From PALSA-505 sp036502085 (GTDB lineage Bacteria; Actinomycetota; Actinomycetes; Streptosporangiales; Streptosporangiaceae): a stretch of 64,000 bases of DNA. This document shows positions 16,798-25,800 of this stretch, piece by piece. How positions within the stretch are numbered: the stretch's first letter is position 1; each line of letters begins with the position of its first letter. Both the position numbers and the translations under genes were made by a program. The notes below the pieces were generated by a model. The model was not told where the DNA came from. It ran no database searches and worked only from the letters and a program-made list of their open reading frames with translations. Where the stretch lies: positions 62,001 through 126,000 of the forward strand of contig DASXZD010000030.1 in the NCBI GenBank assembly GCA_036502085.1. The letters are read 5' to 3'.

Positions 16798-17745
16798 TCA
16801 CCAAGGCCGCTGCTGCGGCCCCGGGCTGGCGGGCAGGCCCGGGCTGCCGGGCAGGTCGGTCCTGATCACGATCGTGCGGGCGGCCTTGTCGTGCAGGCAC
16901 TGCCGCCGCGAGTCCCACAGCAACCACAGCTCGTTGAGCAGCCCGAACAGGCCGCCGAGCAGCGGCACCGCGGGGACCAGCGCGTAGACGGCCGACCGCT
17001 TGGCCGCGGTCGCCCCGCTGATCGGCGACCGGCCGTAGGCGGTGACCACCCGGGTGCGCGTGGCCCGCTTGCCGAGGGTCTGGCCCCACTTGGCGTGCTG
17101 CGGCCAGTCGTACAGGAACAGGATCAGGGCAGCCACGATCGAGAACAGCACCCACGCGCCGAACAGCTTTCCGTCGGCCCTGGACACTGCCGCCTGCGCG
17201 CCTGGCGCCGAGAGGTCCGGGTACTGGTTGCTGATCTGCTGGAGGCGGTGCAGCGAGGGGCCGACGAGCGCGATGGACAGCGGGATCAGCACGACGCTGA
17301 GCACCAGCCCGTCGATCACCCGCGCGAGCAGCCGCCGCCACCGCCCGGCCAGGTCAGGCTCGGGGCCAGGCCGGTAACCGGCTCCGGTCGCATACGGCGG
17401 ATAGGGGGTGCCGTACGGCTGCTGCGGGGCCATGCCGTACGGCTGCTGCGGCATGCCGTAGGGCTGCTGCCGGGGCGGCGGACCATATGGCTGCGCTCCC
17501 GGATAGGGCGGCGGTGCTCCGTACGGCTGCTGCGGTGCTCCGTACTGGGGTGCCGCGTACTGCGGCGGCTGGCCGGGCGGACCGTACTGCGGCGGCTGGC
17601 CGGGCGGACCGTACTGGTGCGGCTGGCCGGGCGGGAAATACCAGGAACCGGGCGGCGGGACCGGCGCCGGCGTGGTGGCGTCCTGATCGCCGAATGGCTG
17701 GCCGCCGGCCTGCTGCCCGCCCGTGTTCTCTGGAGGCTGCGTCAT
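16798..17745 (-). CDS. RDD family membrane protein with Gln/Pro/Tyr-rich N-terminus
   Basis: Residues 1-135 are low complexity (repeats of PPGQPPQYG and QQPYGMP) and predicted disordered. The C-terminal part is an RDD domain: DLAGRWRRLLARVIDGLVLSVVLIPL carries the first Arg and Asp, followed by two more membrane segments (FGAWVLFSIVAALILFL and a segment around YALVPAVPLLGGLFGLL), and KWGQTLGKRATRTRVV is the conserved cytoplasmic loop. RDD proteins are proposed transporters or membrane scaffolds; the substrate is unknown. The start is set at MTQPPENTG (17745); the frame extends 12 codons further. Its end is 20 bases from the convergent ilvA stop. Confidence 0.83.
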   Translation of the reverse strand: MTQPPENTGGQQAGGQPFGDQDATTPAPVPPPGSWYFPPGQPHQYGPPGQPPQYGPPGQPPQYAAPQYGAPQQPYGAPPPYPGAQPYGPPPRQQPYGMPQQPYGMAPQQPYGTPYPPYATGAGYRPGPEPDLAGRWRRLLARVIDGLVLSVVLIPLSIALVGPSLHRLQQISNQYPDLSAPGAQAAVSRADGKLFGAWVLFSIVAALILFLYDWPQHAKWGQTLGKRATRTRVVTAYGRSPISGATAAKRSAVYALVPAVPLLGGLFGLLNELWLLWDSRRQCLHDKAARTIVIRTDLPGSPGLPASPGPQQRPW

Positions 17746-17853
17746 GCGCTCATGATGCACCGCCCAGCCGGGCGGCACCACTCCCCGTTACGCGTTCGTA
17801 AGGCTCGTGTCGCTTTGTATAGTGAGCCTTTTTCACCGGACTGGGGGATGGCC

Positions 17854-18336
17854 GTGGCCGATCGTCTGGATGCCATGCTGGTCGAGTTGCTCAGCAACGA
17901 GCCCAGGGTGGGAGTGCTGGAAGCCTCCCGCAGGCTCGGCGTCGCCCGCGGCACGATTCAGGCCCGGCTCGACCGGATGCAGGCCCGCGGGGTGATTACC
18001 GGCTTCGGCCCCGACATCGACCCGACCGCGCTCGGCTTCGACGTCACCGCGTTCGTGACCCTGGAGATCCGGCAGGCCGGCGGGCACGACCCGGTGGCAC
18101 ACGGCCTGGCCGTGATACCCGAAGTGCTGGAGGCCTACACGATCACCGGCACGGGCGACATGCTGTGCCGCGTGGTGGCCAGGACGAACGCGGATCTGCA
18201 GCGAGTGATCGACGCGATCGTGGACGTGGCCGGCGTGGTCAGGGCGTCCACCGTGATCGCGCTGGCCACGCCGCTGCCCTACCGGGTGCTGCCGCTGGTC
18301 CGCGCGGCCGCGGCCGTCGACCGCCCGGCGGGCTGA
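17854..18336 (+). CDS. Lrp/AsnC family transcriptional regulator
   Basis: About 160 residues: an N-terminal winged helix (LDAMLVELLSNEPRVGVLEASRRLGVARGTIQARLDRMQARGVI) and a C-terminal RAM/ligand-binding domain (VTAFVTLEI, EVLEAYTITGTGDMLCRVVARTNADLQRVID). Such regulators sense amino acids, but no amino-acid gene adjoins it on the same strand. GTG 17854 is 6 bases after GGGGG; ATG 17848 is also possible but would overlap that Shine-Dalgarno. The C-terminus overlaps the convergent TetR gene by 58 bases. Confidence 0.87.
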   Translation: MADRLDAMLVELLSNEPRVGVLEASRRLGVARGTIQARLDRMQARGVITGFGPDIDPTALGFDVTAFVTLEIRQAGGHDPVAHGLAVIPEVLEAYTITGTGDMLCRVVARTNADLQRVIDAIVDVAGVVRASTVIALATPLPYRVLPLVRAAAAVDRPAG

Positions 18337-18932
18337 GCCCCGACGATCTCGCGGGCGATGCCGAGCACCGCCTCGTGCAGTTCACCGGGATCATCGGCCT
18401 GATCATGGAAGAGCATCCACCCGATGCTCAGGCCGCTGGTCGCGATCACCGCCCCCACCCGGTCCCGCAGCGGCGCGTCGGGCCCGGCGAGCAGGTCGAC
18501 CACGGCGTTCATCCGCTCCTTGAACATCTCGCTCCGCTCCTTCACCGAAGCGAGGCTGCCGAGGGCGGCCTGGTTCTGGTGCAGCATGCGGTAGACGTCG
18601 TGGCCCTGGACCACCACGTCGAGGTAGCGGCGCAGCAACTCCTCGCGCATGCCGGGCGCGCCGCGCCGCTGCCGGCCCCAGGCGATGACCGCGTCGACCT
18701 GGCCGTAGTAGTCGTCCACCAGGCTGCGAACGATGTCCTCCTTGGACCGGAAGTGGTAGTACAGCGCCGCCTTGGTGAAGCCCAGCCGCTCCGCGATCTC
18801 GCGGAGCGATGTCTTGTCGTAGCCCTGTTCGCTGAACAGCTCGACAGCGATGGCCTGGATGCGGGCCCGGGTGTCGCCGCGCGCCTGCTCCCCGTCGCCT
18901 GACGGGGTGATGTCCCTCGCTGCCTCGCTCAT
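18279..18932 (-). CDS. TetR family repressor of the adjacent exporter
   Basis: A 217-residue TetR protein. The helix-turn-helix is RIQAIAVELFSEQGYDKTSLREIAERLGFTKAALYYHFRSKEDIV at about residues 24-68, and the rest is the helical ligand and dimer domain. It is divergent from the MFS exporter with a 215-base gap that holds a clear inverted repeat, so it most likely represses the exporter and itself and is released by an exported compound. Its 3' end overlaps the Lrp-type gene on the other strand. The basic, low-complexity tail (RSTAAAARTSGSTR) comes from that overlap. Confidence 0.9.
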   Translation of the reverse strand: MSEAARDITPSGDGEQARGDTRARIQAIAVELFSEQGYDKTSLREIAERLGFTKAALYYHFRSKEDIVRSLVDDYYGQVDAVIAWGRQRRGAPGMREELLRRYLDVVVQGHDVYRMLHQNQAALGSLASVKERSEMFKERMNAVVDLLAGPDAPLRDRVGAVIATSGLSIGWMLFHDQADDPGELHEAVLGIAREIVGAQPAGRSTAAAARTSGSTR

Positions 18933-19027
18933 GTCGCTCGCGTTTCTCTGTCGTCGTGCTGCCTGCTGGTGCTGCCCGCGGGCGGCTCTCGCGCCGTCGG
19001 CCAGGCGACCTGCCCTCAGGCTCGAAA

Positions 19028-19083
19028 CTTACTTGACGGCCGGTCAGCTCCTAACATACGGTACTAACCGGTCGGCAAGTAAG
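19028..19083. promoter_or_regulatory. Probable TetR operator, 17-bp inverted repeat
   Basis: CTTACTTGACGGCCGGT (19028-19044) and ACCGGTCGGCAAGTAAG (19067-19083) are inverted copies with two mismatches and a 22-base spacer. Each half contains the ACTTG-CGG-CGGT pattern common in TetR-family operators, so there may be two dimer sites. It lies between the tetR and MFS starts and would cover the promoters of both. Confidence 0.8.
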
Positions 19084-19147
19084 TGCGAGTCCAGCCCGGC
19101 TGTGAGCACGTTAGGCCCACACGGCGGGAACACAGGGAGGCGTCAGC

Positions 19148-20701
19148 ATGACAGCGGCACAGGCGGACGAGGGCACCGGAGCGCCGACGGGAGCTAAGCG
19201 CGAGGTCCTGATCGTGCTGCCGGGCCTGCTGCTCGCGATCATTCTCGCCATGCTGGACCAGTTGATCGTCAGTACGGCGCTGCCGCGCATCGTCGGCACT
19301 CTCGGCGGCGTGACCCACCTGTCCTGGGTGGTCACCGCCTACGTGCTCGCCTCCACGGTCACCACGCCGCTCTACGGCAAGCTCGGCGACATGTACGGCC
19401 GCAAGAGGCTGCTGATACTCGCGATCGTGATCTTCCTGGCCGGCTCCGCGCTGTCCGGCCTCGCGCATTCGATGGACCAGCTCATCATCTTCCGCGCGGT
19501 GCAGGGCCTGGGCGCCGGCGGGCTGATGGTCGGGGCCATCGCCACCCTGGGCGACCTGGTATCGCCGCGCGAGCGCGGCCAGTACATGGGCTACATGATG
19601 GCCGCGATGATGCTGGCCATGATCGCCGGCCCGCTGGTCGGCGGCTACATCACCGACAGCCTCTCCTGGCGCTGGATCTTCTACATCAACATGCCGGTCG
19701 GCGGCGCCGCGCTGCTCTACCTCATGGCCACCTTGCACATGCCGCGGCGCAAGGTGCCGCACAAGATCGACTACCTCGGCGCCGGGCTGCTCGCCGTGGC
19801 CGCCACCGCGATCGTCCTGTTCACCACCTGGGGCGGCAGCCAGTACGGCTGGGGCTCGCCGGTGATCATCGGCCTCGCCGTCCTCACCCTGGCCGCGACG
19901 GTGCTGTTCTGCCTGGCGGAGACCAGGGCGGCCGAGCCCGTGCTGCCGCTGCACGTCTTCCGCAACCGCAACTTCACGCTGTCGTCCGCGATGAGCTTCC
20001 TGGTCGGCCTCATGCTGTTCGGCGCGCTGACCTTCCTGCCGCTGTATCAGCAGACCGTGCAGCACCTGTCCGCCACCGGCAGCGGCCTGATGCTCATCCC
20101 GATGATGGGCGGCTCGATGGTCACCACGATCCTGGCCGGGCAGGTGACCAGCCGCACCGGCAAGTACAAGATCTTCCCGATCATCGGCAGCATCGGCATG
20201 GCGGCAGGCATGTTCTTGCTGATCGGCCTGGGCGTGAACACCAGCCGGCTCACCAGCTCGCTGTTCTTCGTCGTGCTCGGCGTCGGCATGGGCTTCCTGA
20301 TGAACATGACGACGATCATCGTGCAGAATAGCGTGGACCCGCGGGACATGGGCGTGGCGAGCAGCTCGCGGACGTTCTTCCAGCAGATCGGCGGCTCGAT
20401 CGGGGTGTCGGTCTTCGGCGTGATCTTCGCCAGGCGGCTGACCGAGGACCTCGGCAAGCGGCTACCGGGCGTGCACCTGAACGCGGCGGGCGGTCAGCTG
20501 GACCCGGTCACGGTCAACCGGCTGCCCGTGGCGGTCAGGCACGACGTCTTCATCTCGATCGCGCACGCGGTTCAGGGCGTGTTCATCTGGGCCGCCCCGT
20601 CTGCGCTGATCGTGTTCGTGCTCGCCTGGTTCGTTAAGGAAGTCCCGCTGCGCGGCCGGGCGCCGTCCGCGGAGCAGCCCACGCCCGAGCTGGTCGGCTG
20701 A
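19148..20701 (+). CDS. DHA2-type MFS drug exporter, 14 membrane segments
   Basis: A 517-residue major facilitator of the EmrB/QacA type, a proton-driven multidrug exporter in the membrane. LDQLIVSTALPRIVGTLGG is motif D1, GKLGDMYGRKRLL is motif A, and MLAMIAGPLVGGYITDSLSWRWIFYIN is motif C. Hydrophobic segments continue to the C-terminus in a 14-helix pattern. It starts at ATG 19148 after GGGAGG. The divergent TetR gene and the operator between them argue that it is induced by its substrate. A perfect hairpin follows its stop. Confidence 0.92.
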   Translation: MTAAQADEGTGAPTGAKREVLIVLPGLLLAIILAMLDQLIVSTALPRIVGTLGGVTHLSWVVTAYVLASTVTTPLYGKLGDMYGRKRLLILAIVIFLAGSALSGLAHSMDQLIIFRAVQGLGAGGLMVGAIATLGDLVSPRERGQYMGYMMAAMMLAMIAGPLVGGYITDSLSWRWIFYINMPVGGAALLYLMATLHMPRRKVPHKIDYLGAGLLAVAATAIVLFTTWGGSQYGWGSPVIIGLAVLTLAATVLFCLAETRAAEPVLPLHVFRNRNFTLSSAMSFLVGLMLFGALTFLPLYQQTVQHLSATGSGLMLIPMMGGSMVTTILAGQVTSRTGKYKIFPIIGSIGMAAGMFLLIGLGVNTSRLTSSLFFVVLGVGMGFLMNMTTIIVQNSVDPRDMGVASSSRTFFQQIGGSIGVSVFGVIFARRLTEDLGKRLPGVHLNAAGGQLDPVTVNRLPVAVRHDVFISIAHAVQGVFIWAAPSALIVFVLAWFVKEVPLRGRAPSAEQPTPELVG

Positions 20702-20720
20702 GGCTAGCGCGGCTGGACCC

Positions 20721-20764
20721 GGCTGTGCGTGGCTGGCCGGGCGACCGGCCAGCCACGCACAGCC
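20721..20764. terminator. Perfect 20-bp hairpin with GCGA loop
   Basis: Arms GGCTGTGCGTGGCTGGCCGG (20721-20740) and its exact complement (20745-20764) are joined by a GCGA tetraloop of the GNRA class. It lies between the convergent MFS exporter and greA and is probably used by both. No T tract follows on the plus strand. Confidence 0.85.
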
Positions 20765-20770
20765 GTCCGA

Positions 20771-21271
20771 TCACATGCCCGCGTACGGCACCGCGTCCAG
20801 GATCTCGACGGTCGCGCTGCGGCCGTTCGGCAGGTTGTAGGTCGCCTTCTCGCCGACCTTCTTGCCGGATATCGCGTTGCCCAGCGGCGACTTGGGGGAG
20901 TACACGTCGATCGGCGCGCCGCTCTCCTCGCGGGAGGCGAGCAGGAACGTCACCTCGTCCTCGTCGCGCTCGAACCGCACGGTGACCGTCATGCCCGGCC
21001 CGACCACGCCCTCGGTGCGGGGCGGCTCGCCGACCCTGGCGTTGTCCAGGATGTACTGCAGCTGGTTGATCCTCGCCTCGATCTTGCCCTGCTCTTCCTT
21101 GGCGGCGTGATAGCCGCCGTTCTCGCGCAGGTCACCCTCTTCGCGGGCGAACTCGATCTTCTCGGCGATATCGATGCGCCCCTGGCCTGAGAGGTGGTCA
21201 AGCTCGGACTTCAGCCGGTCGTACGCCTCCTGCGTGAGCCATGTGAGGCTGTCGTCGCGCGTCTCGGTCAC
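20771..21271 (-). CDS. greA: Transcription elongation factor GreA
   Basis: Stimulates transcript cleavage by backtracked RNA polymerase. The N-terminal coiled coil is WLTQEAYDRLKSELDHLS through INQLQYILDNARV, with the acidic tip EEGDLRENGGYHAAKEEQ typical of GreA. The C-terminal FKBP-like domain ends SPLGNAISGKKVGEKATYNLPNG. The GTG at 21271 (MTETRDDSLTW) is five bases after AAGGAG; the GTG at 21277 overlaps that Shine-Dalgarno and is less likely. It is divergent from mca, as in Mycobacterium. Confidence 0.95.
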   Translation of the reverse strand: MTETRDDSLTWLTQEAYDRLKSELDHLSGQGRIDIAEKIEFAREEGDLRENGGYHAAKEEQGKIEARINQLQYILDNARVGEPPRTEGVVGPGMTVTVRFERDEDEVTFLLASREESGAPIDVYSPKSPLGNAISGKKVGEKATYNLPNGRSATVEILDAVPYAGM

Positions 21272-21447
21272 GGGCACTCCTTGAATATGGTGCGGTAACT
21301 GCTCTCCGCCGGGCCCGGCTAATCGCGGGCCCCGGAAGGTAATCCTCTGAGGTTAACAAGGTCCCCCTACTGCGTCGCCCAGTCAATGCCCAGCAGAGGT
21401 AGTGCAGTGTTCATGCCCCGGTTACCCGATCGTTGAATCCTGCCGGG

Positions 21448-21516
21448 CCGATCCGGGCCGGCCCGGCCAGCCCGCACCCGGATCGGCGCCAGTCCGGCCG
21501 GGCCGGCCCGGATCGG
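21448..21516. repeat. 21-bp perfect inverted repeat between greA and mca
   Basis: CCGATCCGGGCCGGCCCGGCC at positions 21448-21468 (trimmed here to its core GATCCGGGCCGGCCCGG) and its exact complement at 21496-21516 are separated by 27 bases. The 324-base divergent region 21272-21595 holds this, the greA and mca promoters, and nothing else that I can name. It could be a cruciform or an operator for a divergent pair. Confidence 0.85.
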
Positions 21517-21595
21517 AATTACGTCGCATGCCCGCCGCGTTCTGCAGGAGAATGGTCCGCTGGCTTAACCACCTGACCGCTGAAGGGGATCTGGC

Positions 21596-22546
21596 TTGCC
21601 TGCACATACCGCGGAGACCGAGACAAACCGCACCTGCGCGAACCCGTCCGGCCAGCCAGCCGAAGGTACCGGGCCGCTCCGGCTGATGGCCGTGCACGCG
21701 CATCCCGACGACGAGTCGAGCAAGGGCGCGGCCACGATGGCCCGCTACGCCCGGACCGGAGCTGAAGTGCTGGTGGTCACCCTCACCGGCGGCGAGCGCG
21801 GCGACATACTGAACAAGGCGATGGACCGGCCGGAGATCACGGCCAACCTGCCCAGGGTCAGGCTCGAAGAGATGGCGCGGGCGCGCGACATACTCGGCGT
21901 GCGGCACCAGTTCCTCGGCTTCGTCGACTCCGGCCTGCCCGAGGGCGACCCGCTGCCGCCGCTGCCCGAAGGCTGCTTCGCCCTGGTCCCGGTCGAGCAG
22001 GCCGCCGAGCCGCTGGTCAAGGCCATCCGCTCGTTCCGCCCGCACGTCCTGCTCACCTACGACGAGTCGGGCGGGTACCCGCATCCCGACCACATCGCGT
22101 GCCACCGGGTGTCCGCCGAGGCCTTCGAGGCCGCCGCCGACCCGGACCGCTACCCCGAGGCGGGAGCGCCGTGGCAGCCACTGAAGCTGTACTACTTCGC
22201 CAGCTTCCACCGGAAGAAGTACATGGCGTTCCACCAAGAACTGCTGCGCCGCGGGCAGGAGTCGCCGTTCGCCGAGATGGTCGCCAAATGGGAGGAAGAA
22301 GAAGGCCCGGACCGCCTGGAGATCACCACCCGGGTGCCGTGCAGCGACTACTTCACGATCCGCGATCAGGCCCTGCTGGCCCACGCCACCCAGATCGACC
22401 CGAACGGCTTCTGGTTCGCCTGCCCGATGGAGGTGCAGCAAGCGGCCTGGCCGACGGAGGACTACCATCTAGCTAGATCCCTCGTCGATACCGAGTTTCC
22501 CGAAGATGACCTGTTCGCAGGGGTGCGGGAGAAGGTGTGCCTGTAA
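21596..22546 (+). CDS. mca: Mycothiol S-conjugate amidase
   Basis: Zinc amidase that cleaves mycothiol-toxin conjugates to a mercapturic acid, which is then exported, and GlcN-Ins. The LmbE-type zinc site is VHAHPDDESSKG near residue 34, with the third ligand in GGYPHPDHIACHR near 163. Length (316 residues) and the LTGGERGDILNKAMDRPEI segment match Mca rather than MshB. The TTG at 21596 lies after GAAGGGGAT; ATG 21686 just before AVHAHPDDE is too late for the family. Together with greA behind it and the small membrane gene after it, the order is that of M. tuberculosis Rv1080c-Rv1083. Confidence 0.93.
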   Translation: MPAHTAETETNRTCANPSGQPAEGTGPLRLMAVHAHPDDESSKGAATMARYARTGAEVLVVTLTGGERGDILNKAMDRPEITANLPRVRLEEMARARDILGVRHQFLGFVDSGLPEGDPLPPLPEGCFALVPVEQAAEPLVKAIRSFRPHVLLTYDESGGYPHPDHIACHRVSAEAFEAAADPDRYPEAGAPWQPLKLYYFASFHRKKYMAFHQELLRRGQESPFAEMVAKWEEEEGPDRLEITTRVPCSDYFTIRDQALLAHATQIDPNGFWFACPMEVQQAAWPTEDYHLARSLVDTEFPEDDLFAGVREKVCL

Positions 22547-22758
22547 CCGTTCTTGCCGCTGGCGCCTCGGCGGCCAGCCAGGTCGAGCCCGGCGTGCTCG
22601 GCTTCCTCGTGGTCGCCGGGATAGGCGTGGCGCTGTTCTTCCTGCTGCGCTCGATGAGCAAGCACCTCAAGAAGATCTCGCCCGATCCACGGCCGTTCGC
22701 CGCGACCTCCGATACCGGAAAAGATGTTCTTCCGAACGGTTCCAACCAGGACTCCTAG
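22537..22758 (+). CDS. Small single-pass membrane protein downstream of mca
   Basis: A 73-residue protein with one membrane segment (VLGFLVVAGIGVALFFLLRSM, about residues 19-39), a basic stretch SKHLKKI and a polar C-terminus. It corresponds in position and shape to the small conserved gene after mca in mycobacteria (Rv1083-like). Its function is unknown. The GTG start lies within the mca coding sequence and overlaps its end by ten bases, so it depends on mca translation. Confidence 0.78.
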   Translation: MPVTVLAAGASAASQVEPGVLGFLVVAGIGVALFFLLRSMSKHLKKISPDPRPFAATSDTGKDVLPNGSNQDS

Positions 22759-22854
22759 GCAGCAGCGGGCCCGCAGCACGGCGGTGTTCCGCGGCGGGCG
22801 GCGGGCGCGGGTGAGCTGCGAGTCTTGAACTAGTTATTGCCTGGAGTTGCTTGC

Positions 22855-25800
22855 ATGCTGGTGATCCACGGGCTCTGGGCCTACGGCGCGGCTTACCTGT
22901 GGGCGCAGGACTCGCAACTGCCCCCGGCGGCCCCGGCGCCACCCGCCGCTCCGACACGCCCGGCCCGGCCATCCCGGCCATCTCGGGCGCCGAGGCCGCA
23001 TCCGTTCGCCCCGGACTGCACCGCGCTCGCCCGCGCGCTGGCCACGCTGCCCGGCCCGGCTGCTGATCTCGTCGCCGAGGCGACCGACGACGAGCTGACC
23101 CTCTGGCTCCCGTCCGCCCCCGACGCCCCGCACGCCTCCCCCGACCTAATCCGCCCGCCCGGCGAAACCCCGGCTGGGCCTGGTCGGCGTCGGGCAACGC
23201 TGGCCGCCTGGCGGATCCCGGCGCTGGCCTTCGACCCGGCCGCCGCGCTCGCCCTGCTCCGCGCGCTAGACGAGCCCCGCGAGCCAGCCGACCTGGGCGG
23301 GCTCAGCGACCCTGGCGGGCTCAGCGACTCTGGCGGGCTCAGCGACTCTGGCGGGCTCAGCGACTCTGGCGGGCCGGGCGATCCTGGCGGGCCGGGCGAT
23401 CCTGGCGGGCCGGGCGACTCTGGCGGGCCGGGCGACTCTGGCGGGCCGGGCGATCCTGGCGGGCTGGGCGATCCGGGCGCGTTCGCGGGCCAGCTGGTGC
23501 CCGGCGGGAGCGTGCGGTTCCTCGCCGCCGTGGCCAGGCTGGCCGCCGACCTGTCGGCCCGCGGCCGGGTCCTGCCCGCGCTGCGCGACGAGGACGAACG
23601 GTACGCGGCCAGATGGCGGCCCGTGCTGTCCGGCGCCGACGCCCAGCGGGCGCGCGAGCTCGCCGCGGCGATGCCCCCGCTCTGCCGGGCCATCGCCGCC
23701 GAAGGAGCGGCGTCGGCCAAGCTGCTGACCGAAGCGCTCGACGCCCTGACCGACGCCGCCGCCCGAGCCCGGCTGGCCGGGCCGCCCCTGCTCCCGGCCC
23801 GGCGCGGCCGCCGTCCGGCCCGCATCCCGGTGGCCGAGCGCTGGGCCGCCGCGCTGACCGCGGCGGACCCCCTCGTCGATGTCGGCACGCCTGAAGACGA
23901 GCGGGAAGCCGCCGCGCTCGCGGCCCAGCTTGACGCCTGGCACGCCGCTGCTCAGCTCCCGGCCGGCCCGGTCCGCACCTGCTTCCGGCTGATCGAGCCA
24001 GAAGCGCCCGGGCCGGAAGCCGCCGCGCCCGACGAACGGTCAGTTGAACTGCAGGCGGCGGGCGCGGGCGAACGGCTAGCCGAGCCGGCGGCCCATGAAG
24101 GGGGGCAGCGCGCGGACGCAGAACGCGGCCGGCCAGCCGCCGCCACGGGGGCGGCCGGCCGCGCCGATTGGCGAGTCGAGTTCGCGCTGCAGTCGACCGA
24201 CGACCCGAGCCTGGTCATGCCGGCCACCGACGTCTGGCAGGGCGCATCGACCGCGGGGCTGGCCGCCGGGATCAAGCACCCCGAGGAGGAGCTGCTGGCC
24301 GGGCTCGGCCGCGCCGCCCGGCTCTTCCCCGAGCTTGACGCCGCGCTGCACAGCGCCGCCCCGGCCGCCGTGGCCCTCGACACCGAGGGCGCGTTCGGGT
24401 TCCTCCGGCAGGCGGCACCGCTGCTGTCCGGGGCGGGGTTTGGCGTGCTGCTGCCGGACTGGGTGCGCAAGTCCCGGCTTGGCCTCAAGCTCACCACCAG
24501 GTCGAAGACGGCATCGGCCGGATCGGTCACCGACCCGAAGTTCGGCCTGCAGGACCTCGTCGAGTTCCGCTACGACCTGGCCGTCGGCGACCAGTCCCTG
24601 GACCCCGGCGAGCTGGCCGAGCTGGCCCGGCTCAAGGTCCCGCTGGTCCGGCTGCGCGGGCAGTGGGTGGAACTCGACGACCGGCACCTGCGCGCCGCGC
24701 TGAAGTTCCTCGAGCGGAGCCAGTCCGGCACGATGAGCGCCGGCGACGCACTGCTTGCCGGGCTGCACGGTGCTGGCCTGACCGGGGCCGGTGACGACCT
24801 GCCGCTGGTCGAGGTGGACGCCGACGGCTGGCTCGGCGACCTGCTCTCCGGCCAGGCCGACCGCCGCCTCGAACCGATGAAGACCCCGGACGGCTTCCGC
24901 GGTGAGCTGCGCCCCTACCAGGAGCGTGGCGTGGCGTGGCTCTCCTTCCTCGGCGGCCTCGGTCTGGGCGCGGTGCTCGCCGACGACATGGGGCTTGGCA
25001 AGACGATCGCGGCGCTGTGCCTCATCGCCCACACCATGGAGACGGACGCGGCCGCATCGCCGGGCGAAGCCGCGCCGTCCGCGCCGACGCTGCTTGTCTG
25101 CCCGATGTCGCTGGTAGGCAACTGGGAGCGTGAGGCGGCCAGGTTCACCCCGGAGCTGAAGGTGCACGTGCACCACGGCGCGGGACGGCTGAGCGGCGCG
25201 GAGCTGACCCAGACTCTCACCGCGGCGGACCTGGTGATCACTACCTACGGCGTCGCGACCAGGGACCGCGAGCAGCTGGGCGCGATCGGCTGGGCCCGGG
25301 TGGTGTGCGACGAGGCGCAGAACATCAAGAACCACGCGACCCGGCAGGCCCGCGCGGTCCGCGGCCTGCCCGCGGCGGCCAGGATCGCGCTGACCGGGAC
25401 GCCGGTCGAGAACCGGCTCAGCGACCTGTGGTCGATCATGGAGTTCAGCAACCCGGGCCTGCTCGGGCCGGCCGAGAAGTTCCGGCAGCGGTACGCGATC
25501 CCGATCGAGCGGTCCGGGGACGAGGAAGCGACGGAGCGGCTGCGGCGGATCACCGGGCCGTTCATGCTGCGCCGGCTCAAGACCGATAAGTCGATCATCT
25601 CGGACCTGCCGGACAAGCTGGAGATGAAGGTCTGGTGCAACCTGACCGCCGAGCAGGCGTCGCTCTATCAGGCGACGGTCACCGACATGCTGGCCAGGAT
25701 CGAGGCGGCCGAGGAGGGCATCGAGCGCCGCGGCCTGGTGCTGGCCACGATGGCGAAGCTCAAGCAGGTCTGCAACCACCCCGCGCACCTGCTCGGCGAC

